Assembly: GCA_004556875.1 (NCBI GenBank)
Contig: SFFP01000040.1
Coordinates: forward strand, 1-11,332
Origin: Ruminococcus flavefaciens
GTDB lineage: Bacteria; Bacillota_A; Clostridia; Oscillospirales; Ruminococcaceae
Direction of reading: 5' to 3'
Length of the DNA stretch: 11,332 bases
The position numbers were made by a program, and so were the translations under genes. The notes below the pieces were generated by a model that saw nothing but the letters and a program-made list of their open reading frames with translations, searched no databases and was not told the origin of the DNA. This document shows positions 6,663 through 11,332 of this stretch, one piece after another; the first letter of the stretch is position 1; each line of letters begins with the position of its first letter.

Positions 6663-7352
6663 ATGGAAAATTTAGAAAGATTTGAGGAAATTTTAGGCTA
6701 TAAATTCAAGGATATACAGCTTTTGAAACAGGCACTGTCACACTCATCATATGCAAATGAAAAAAAACAGCCTAACGGCAGCAATGAGCGCCTTGAATTT
6801 CTCGGAGACAGTGTACTTTCTATAGTGGTATCAGACTTCCTCTATAAGAACCTTAACGTTGCAGAGGGAGAGCTTACAAAGATGAGAGCATCGCTGGTAT
6901 GCGAAAAATCCCTGCATATCTTTGCTCAGCAGATAAATCTCGGAGATTTCCTGCGTCTTGGCAAGGGTGAGGAGAATACAGGCGGCAGACAGCGTCCCTC
7001 TATACTTGCAGACGCTTTTGAGGCTGTGATAGCTGCTATATACCTTGACGGCGGAATGGCACCTGCTGCAAAGCATATCCTGCGTTTCATGCCAAAGGAT
7101 ATAAGACACGCAAAGAAGCCTGTTTTCAACGACTTCAAGACTGTTCTTCAGGAGATAGTCCAGAAAAATCCCGAAGAAAAGGTTGAATACGTTCTTATTG
7201 GTGAGGAAGGTCCTGACCATAACAAGCGTTTTGTTGTTGAGGTGTGTCTTAACGATCAGGTCATAGGCAAGGGCAAGGGCAAGAGCAAAAAGGAAGCCGA
7301 GCAGCTTGCGGCAAAGGAAGCACTTGAGCTTATGGGCTATGAAGCACAGTAA
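6663..7352 (+). CDS. rnc: Ribonuclease III
   Basis: RNase III cuts double-stranded RNA. It processes rRNA precursors and regulates selected mRNAs, antisense RNAs and small RNAs. The 229-residue product has the usual two-domain form. The nuclease domain (about 1-150) carries the signature NERLEFLGD (41-49). Metal-binding residues Glu45 and Asp49 lie in it, with Asp117 and Glu120 in ADAFEAVIAAIYLDGG. A double-stranded RNA-binding domain follows (about 156-225), ending in the typical GKGKSKKEAEQLAAKEAL. The start at 6663 is fixed by AGGAG seven bases upstream and by MENLERFEEILGYKF, a normal beginning for the family. It lies four bases after plsX and overlaps the radical SAM gene by 14 bases. 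Linkage of rnc to smc is widespread in Firmicutes. Confidence 0.96.
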   Translation: MENLERFEEILGYKFKDIQLLKQALSHSSYANEKKQPNGSNERLEFLGDSVLSIVVSDFLYKNLNVAEGELTKMRASLVCEKSLHIFAQQINLGDFLRLGKGEENTGGRQRPSILADAFEAVIAAIYLDGGMAPAAKHILRFMPKDIRHAKKPVFNDFKTVLQEIVQKNPEEKVEYVLIGEEGPDHNKRFVVEVCLNDQVIGKGKGKSKKEAEQLAAKEALELMGYEAQ

Positions 7353-8337
7353 TATTTCTATCTTTATACCACATATCGGCTGTCCGCATATGTGCAGTTT
7401 CTGCGACCAGCGCACTATAAGCGGTGCACAGCATCTTCCCGATGGGAAAGAGGTCAGGGAGATATGCGAAAAGGCTCTCAGTGAAGTCAGAGAGCCGCAG
7501 AATGCGGAGATAGCGTTTTTTGGCGGCAGCTTTACGGCTATTCCCCGTGATTATATGCTTGAGCTGCTTGAAGCGGCACATGATTACATAGGAGAGGGAA
7601 AGTTCAAAGGAATACGCTGTTCCACACGTCCCGATTGTATCGACTTTGAAGTATTGCAGCTTCTTAAAGACTTTGGAGTTACCGCTATAGAGCTTGGAGC
7701 ACAGTCACTTGATGATGAGGTGCTCAGTCTCAATGAGCGCGGACACTCCGCACAGGATGTTGAAGATGCCTGCGAGCTTATAAGAGCATTCGGCTTTGAG
7801 CTGGGACTTCAGATGATGATAGGACTTTACGGCAGCACTCCCGAAAAGGAATGGGCGACTATAGAACGTATAATAGCTCTTAGCCCCGATACCGTAAGGA
7901 TATATCCTGTAGTGGTGCTGAAAAACACACGTCTCGGAGAACTTCTGGTTTCGGGAGAATATAAGCCTTTCAGCTTTGACAAGGCGGTGGAGATATCAGC
8001 TTCTGCAATGGCTATGTTTGAGAGCAGCGGTATAAGAGTAATAAAATGCGGACTTCATGCAAGTGAATTCGTCGAGCATGATATGGTGGGAGGTTTTTAC
8101 CATCCTGCGTTCAGAGAACTGTGCGAGGCTCTTATATACCGCCATAATATGGAATTTGAACTGAAGCATGAAGGCAGTATGCCAAAGACAGCCGTTTTTG
8201 CAGTCTCTCCTGACTGTATAAGCAAGGCTGTAGGACAGAAAAAGTCGAATATTATCTATTTCAAGAAACTTGGAACAGATGTTAAGATAGTCGGTGACGA
8301 TAGCGTCCCGAAATACAGATGTATGCTGAGGAGGTGA
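7339..8337 (+). CDS. Elp3-like radical SAM protein
   Basis: The 332-residue product has the radical SAM iron-sulfur motif CPHMCSFC (Cys15, Cys19, Cys22), which binds a 4Fe-4S cluster and cleaves S-adenosylmethionine. Downstream blocks resemble the Elp3 family: FFGGSFTAIP (60-69), ELGAQSLDDEVL (118-129), GLQMMIGLYG (156-165), and RIYPVVVLKNTRLGELL (187-203) with a following SGEYKPFS. There is no room for the acetyltransferase domain of true Elp3, so tRNA wobble-uridine acetyl chemistry is not implied and the substrate is unknown. The C-terminal 50 residues have a possible KH-like layout around VGQKKSNII (298-306). ATG 7339 overlaps rnc by 14 bases and has only a weak Shine-Dalgarno site, so it is probably coupled to rnc translation. 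The stop is four bases before smc and overlaps the smc ribosome-binding site. Related genes occupy the rnc-smc gap in other Clostridia. An alternative label is a coproporphyrinogen oxidase-like radical SAM protein, which fits less well. Confidence 0.85.
   Translation: MKHSNISIFIPHIGCPHMCSFCDQRTISGAQHLPDGKEVREICEKALSEVREPQNAEIAFFGGSFTAIPRDYMLELLEAAHDYIGEGKFKGIRCSTRPDCIDFEVLQLLKDFGVTAIELGAQSLDDEVLSLNERGHSAQDVEDACELIRAFGFELGLQMMIGLYGSTPEKEWATIERIIALSPDTVRIYPVVVLKNTRLGELLVSGEYKPFSFDKAVEISASAMAMFESSGIRVIKCGLHASEFVEHDMVGGFYHPAFRELCEALIYRHNMEFELKHEGSMPKTAVFAVSPDCISKAVGQKKSNIIYFKKLGTDVKIVGDDSVPKYRCMLRR
8329..8334 (+). promoter_or_regulatory. Strong ribosome-binding site for smc
   Basis: AGGAGG, continuing as TGA, is a near-perfect anti-Shine-Dalgarno match seven bases before the TTG at 8342. 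It is the strongest such site in the window, sits within the last codons of the radical SAM gene, and confirms the non-ATG start of smc. Confidence 0.8.
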
Positions 8338-8341
8338 GCGA

Positions 8342-11332
8342 TTGTACCTTAAATCACTGGAAATACAGGGCTTTAAGTCCTTTCCTGATAAGATAAGCCT
8401 TACTTTTGACAAGGGACTTACCGCAGTTGTAGGTCCTAACGGAAGCGGCAAGAGCAATATAGGCGACTCGGTCCGCTGGGTACTTGGCGAGCAGTCTACA
8501 AAGACTCTCCGAGGCAATAAGATGGAGGACGTTATATTCTCCGGTACAGTTGCGCGAAAGCCTATGGGATTTGCCGCTGTAACGCTGAATATCGACAATA
8601 CGGACAATACTCTCCCCGATATAGGCGATGAAGTTGCGGTAACACGTAAGCTTTACCGAAGCGGTGAGAGTGAATATCTTATAAACGGAAAACCATGCCG
8701 CTTGAAGGATATAAACGAGCTTTTCATGGATACAGGTCTCGGACGTGACGGCTACTCTATCATCGGACAGGGACGTATCGCAGAGATAGTAGGCGCAAAA
8801 AGTTCTGAGCGCCGTGATATATTCGAAGAAGCCGCAGGTATCTCAAAGTTCAGATACAAAAAGCTTGAAGCTGAGAGAAAGCTGACGGCTGCACAGGAAA
8901 ACCTGCTTAGACTTACAGATATACTATCAGAGCTTGAGGGAAGAGTTGAGCCGCTGAGGATACAGTCGCAGAAAGCCGAGAAGTTCATAAAGCTTGCTGA
9001 AGAGCGCAAAAAACTGGAAATATCCGTCTGGGTCACAAAGCTGGACGATATGAAGGTTAAGCTTGACGAGCTTGAAAGCAAGATACTTGTCAGCAAGAAT
9101 GAATACGAAAATGTTGAGAACGACATTCAGCGCGAGGAGCAGAAAATAGCCGACGGCATCAGAAAGATGCAGGAGAGCACTATGCGTGCTGATGAGCTTC
9201 GCCGCAGAATGCTGGAGGAAGAGCAGACGGCTTCGGAAATGAAGTCGGGAATAGCTGTTCTCGAAAATGATATAAAGCACTGCAATGAGGCAGTGGAGTC
9301 AGCACAGAAGAGCATCGACAGTGCAGAAGAAGCAAAGAAGTCTCTGGAAAATGAGCGTAAGGCGGCTGCCGAAAAGCTTGCAGAGCTTGAGGAGAAGAAA
9401 AAGGCACTGGAAAATGAGATAAAGGAAGCTGAGGAAAGCTTCCGCAAGGCAGAGACAGAAAGTTCAAAGCTTGGCGACTCGGTGGACAAGGCAGGCAGTG
9501 AGATAAACGGTCTGTATATCAAGCAGAGCGAATACCGCTTTGCTATAGAGTCATCTAAGTCAACGATACAGGAGCAGACTGCGAGACTTGCTGAGCTGCG
9601 CGAAAACAGCGGCGGTCTTGATAAGAAGCTTGAAGAATACGAAGCTCAGGCTGCAAGCGTTAAGGCTGAGGCTGAAAAGAATGATGCTAAAGCAGAGGAG
9701 ATACGCAATAAGCTCAGCGGACTGGAAAGACTATTCAAGTCGCGCCGTGAAGGATTTGAGCAGGCGAGAAACGACTTTGAACGTGCTCTGTATGAGCTGA
9801 AAGACAAGCAGCAGCGCAGAAAGATACTTACCGACCTTGAAAACAATATGGAAGGCTTTGCAGGAAGCGTAAAGCAGGTGCTGAAAGCTTCAAAGCAAGG
9901 CAGGATAGGCGGCGTTCTGGGAACAGTCGCTCAGAATATAGGCGTTGAGCCTAAATATGCAGTGGCAGTAGAAACTGCACTGGGCGGTGCTATGCAGAAT
10001 ATCATCGTTGAAAACGAGGATATCGCAAAGCGTTGTATCCGTTTTCTCAAAGAGCAGAAGGGCGGACGTGCAACGTTCCTGCCTATAACATCTGTTAAAG
10101 GCTATGAGCTGAAGGAGCAGGGACTTGAAAACTGCGAAGGCTTCGTGGCAAATGCAAATAAGATAGTGACCTATGACCCGAAATTCAGCGGTATCATCGC
10201 ATCTCTTCTCGGCAGGATAGTAATTGCCGAGGACATTGATACTGCAACGCTTATCGCTAAAAAGTACGGTTATAAGTTCAGGATAGTTACACTTGACGGA
10301 CAGGTCATCAATGCAGGCGGTTCGTTTACAGGTGGTTCAGCACAGCGCTCAGGCGGTATCATCACACGTAAGAATGAAATAGATACCCTTGATGCTGAAA
10401 TAGAGAAGCTTGCCGCAGAAAGAGATACTCTCCGCGAAAAGGCTGAGAAGCTCCGTGCAGAGTCTGAAAAGCTCCGATACGATACCGAGGCGGCAAAGGA
10501 AGAGCAGACAAAATGTGAAGCCGAAAAGGTTCGCTTTGGTGCAGAGCTTTCAAGTCTTGCTTCACTTGCAGAGCAGATGCGTTTACAGGCTGATGACTCT
10601 ACAAGACTCGTTTCTGAGACTGAGCAGAAGATAGCTGCTGCAAAGCAGAATATCACAGACTCGGAAAAGGCTCTTGCGGATACAGATGAAGAGATACGCA
10701 TTGCAGAGGAAAAGCTTGCTCAGGGACAGGATATCCGCGAAAAGCTGAGATTACAGCGAGCAGAGCTGTCCGATAAGCTTTCACAGCTCAAGATAAAGGG
10801 CATGGAGCTTGCTAAGGACGCAGAGGCTCAGCAGCTCGAAATGACACGTATCGACAGACGAGCAGAAGAGCTTAAATACGGTGCGCATCAGTTTGAAGAG
10901 GAGATATTCCGTCAGAAAGAGATAATCGGGCAGAAAAATGCCGAGATAGAAGAGCTTAAACAGAAGCTTTCCGACTTTAAGGACAATACCTCGTCATATA
11001 ATGAAGAGATAGCACGCTGTCACGCAACTCATACTGAGCAAAATCGTCTTGTCAATGAGATGCAGAACGGCTTGAAGGCTATCAACGATTCAAAGGAAAA
11101 GCTTTCTGCTGAGATAACAAGACTTGAAGAACGCCGTGAGACAGTCTGCCGTGATACCGACAATATCATCAGACAGCTTATGGAGGTATATGAGCTTACA
11201 CGCTCAGAGGCTATACAGATAGCTGAAAAGATCGAGGATATGACTGCCGCACAGGCAGAGCTTACAACTATAAAGAACAAGATACGTGCTCTCGGAAGCG
11301 TAAATGTTGACGCTATCGAGGAGTATAAGGAA
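8342..11332 (+). CDS. smc: Chromosome segregation protein SMC (partial, 3' end outside window)
   Basis: SMC forms the condensin-like complex with ScpA and ScpB that loads at ParB-parS sites and aligns chromosome arms. From TTG 8342 the frame is open for 997 codons to the window end. The N-terminal ATPase half begins YLKSLEIQGFKSF and has the Walker A GPNGSGKSN (31-39). It continues with RWVLGEQSTKTLRG, GQGRIAEIV near 143-151 and FEEAAGISKFRYKK near 161-174. A long charged coiled coil follows (about 175-510), then the globular hinge (about 520-665) starting GRIGGVLGTVAQNIGV and ending in the glycine-rich NAGGSFTGGSAQRSGG. The returning coiled coil reaches to near 980. The last visible residues, GSVNVDAIEEY, stand just before the C-terminal head. 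Bacterial SMC is usually near 1,190 residues, so about 190, with Walker B and the ABC signature, should lie beyond the window. I saw no frameshift; head, hinge and end are in one frame. Confidence 0.96.
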   Translation, partial: MYLKSLEIQGFKSFPDKISLTFDKGLTAVVGPNGSGKSNIGDSVRWVLGEQSTKTLRGNKMEDVIFSGTVARKPMGFAAVTLNIDNTDNTLPDIGDEVAVTRKLYRSGESEYLINGKPCRLKDINELFMDTGLGRDGYSIIGQGRIAEIVGAKSSERRDIFEEAAGISKFRYKKLEAERKLTAAQENLLRLTDILSELEGRVEPLRIQSQKAEKFIKLAEERKKLEISVWVTKLDDMKVKLDELESKILVSKNEYENVENDIQREEQKIADGIRKMQESTMRADELRRRMLEEEQTASEMKSGIAVLENDIKHCNEAVESAQKSIDSAEEAKKSLENERKAAAEKLAELEEKKKALENEIKEAEESFRKAETESSKLGDSVDKAGSEINGLYIKQSEYRFAIESSKSTIQEQTARLAELRENSGGLDKKLEEYEAQAASVKAEAEKNDAKAEEIRNKLSGLERLFKSRREGFEQARNDFERALYELKDKQQRRKILTDLENNMEGFAGSVKQVLKASKQGRIGGVLGTVAQNIGVEPKYAVAVETALGGAMQNIIVENEDIAKRCIRFLKEQKGGRATFLPITSVKGYELKEQGLENCEGFVANANKIVTYDPKFSGIIASLLGRIVIAEDIDTATLIAKKYGYKFRIVTLDGQVINAGGSFTGGSAQRSGGIITRKNEIDTLDAEIEKLAAERDTLREKAEKLRAESEKLRYDTEAAKEEQTKCEAEKVRFGAELSSLASLAEQMRLQADDSTRLVSETEQKIAAAKQNITDSEKALADTDEEIRIAEEKLAQGQDIREKLRLQRAELSDKLSQLKIKGMELAKDAEAQQLEMTRIDRRAEELKYGAHQFEEEIFRQKEIIGQKNAEIEELKQKLSDFKDNTSSYNEEIARCHATHTEQNRLVNEMQNGLKAINDSKEKLSAEITRLEERRETVCRDTDNIIRQLMEVYELTRSEAIQIAEKIEDMTAAQAELTTIKNKIRALGSVNVDAIEEYKE

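Noticed and set aside
7266..7283. Threefold GGCAAG tandem repeat in rnc
   Set aside because: It encodes the conserved GKGKGKSKK motif of the double-stranded RNA-binding domain, so selection on the protein explains it.
7306..7338. Longer N-terminus for the radical SAM protein starting inside rnc
   Set aside because: The extension is out-of-frame rnc sequence. MKHSNISIFIPHIGCP is the natural beginning, with the cluster cysteines about 15 residues in.
8752..9522. Long minus-strand open frames rich in serine and phenylalanine (also at 10270-10701 and 11029-11280)
   Set aside because: They are antisense to the smc coiled coils. Glu/Lys/Ala-rich coding gives Ser/Leu/Phe-rich reading on the other strand. 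They have no family motifs and no start context.
8870..9880. Repetitive GAG/AAG/GCA-rich text suggesting DNA repeats
   Set aside because: It is the heptad coding of the SMC coiled coil; I saw no exact tandem units or palindromes beyond that.
1..11332. Insertion sequences, phage genes, CRISPR arrays, tRNA or rRNA genes, riboswitches
   Set aside because: None was seen. Genes are tightly packed housekeeping genes, and the only gap of note (85-232) holds the terminator, candidate promoter and hairpin already listed.

Overview
The window reads as ordinary chromosome from a Gram-positive bacterium of the class Clostridia, most like Ruminococcus or a close relative (Oscillospiraceae). The reasons are purine-rich Shine-Dalgarno sites, frequent ATA and AGA codons, several TTG starts, an rplT-rRNA methyltransferase neighbourhood, and a radical SAM gene lodged between rnc and smc. 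The taxon is an inference from gene order and style; no marker here fixes the species.

Layout: all genes lie on the + strand. Positions 1-84 are the 3' end of rplT (ribosomal protein L20), closed by a rho-independent terminator at about 96-129. A 148-base gap (85-232) holds this terminator, a probable extended -10 promoter overlapping it, and a two-tier hairpin. A SpoU/TrmH-family RNA 2'-O-methyltransferase gene follows (233-1021), split by a single in-frame TGA at 485-487. Then come dprA (1040-2254), topA (2267-4348), trmFO (4345-5673), plsX (about 5651-6658), rnc (6663-7352), an Elp3-like radical SAM protein (7339-8337) and smc (8342 to the window end, cut off before its C-terminal ATPase half).

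From 1019 onward genes overlap or lie 18 bases apart or less, with no terminator seen between them, so one long co-transcribed unit is likely. Its content is informational: RNA modification (methyltransferase, TrmFO, perhaps the radical SAM enzyme), RNA processing (RNase III), DNA topology and chromosome organisation (TopA, SMC), DNA uptake or recombination (DprA), plus one membrane-lipid enzyme (PlsX). It joins two gene blocks familiar from Firmicutes, dprA-topA-trmFO and plsX-(fab/acpP)-rnc-smc, with the fatty-acid genes missing from the second.

I found no mobile element, CRISPR array, tRNA, rRNA or evident new defence or biosynthetic system. The points most worth a second look are the in-frame stop in the methyltransferase, the promoter overlapping the rplT terminator, a possible KH-like RNA-binding tail on the radical SAM protein, and altered signature residues in DprA.
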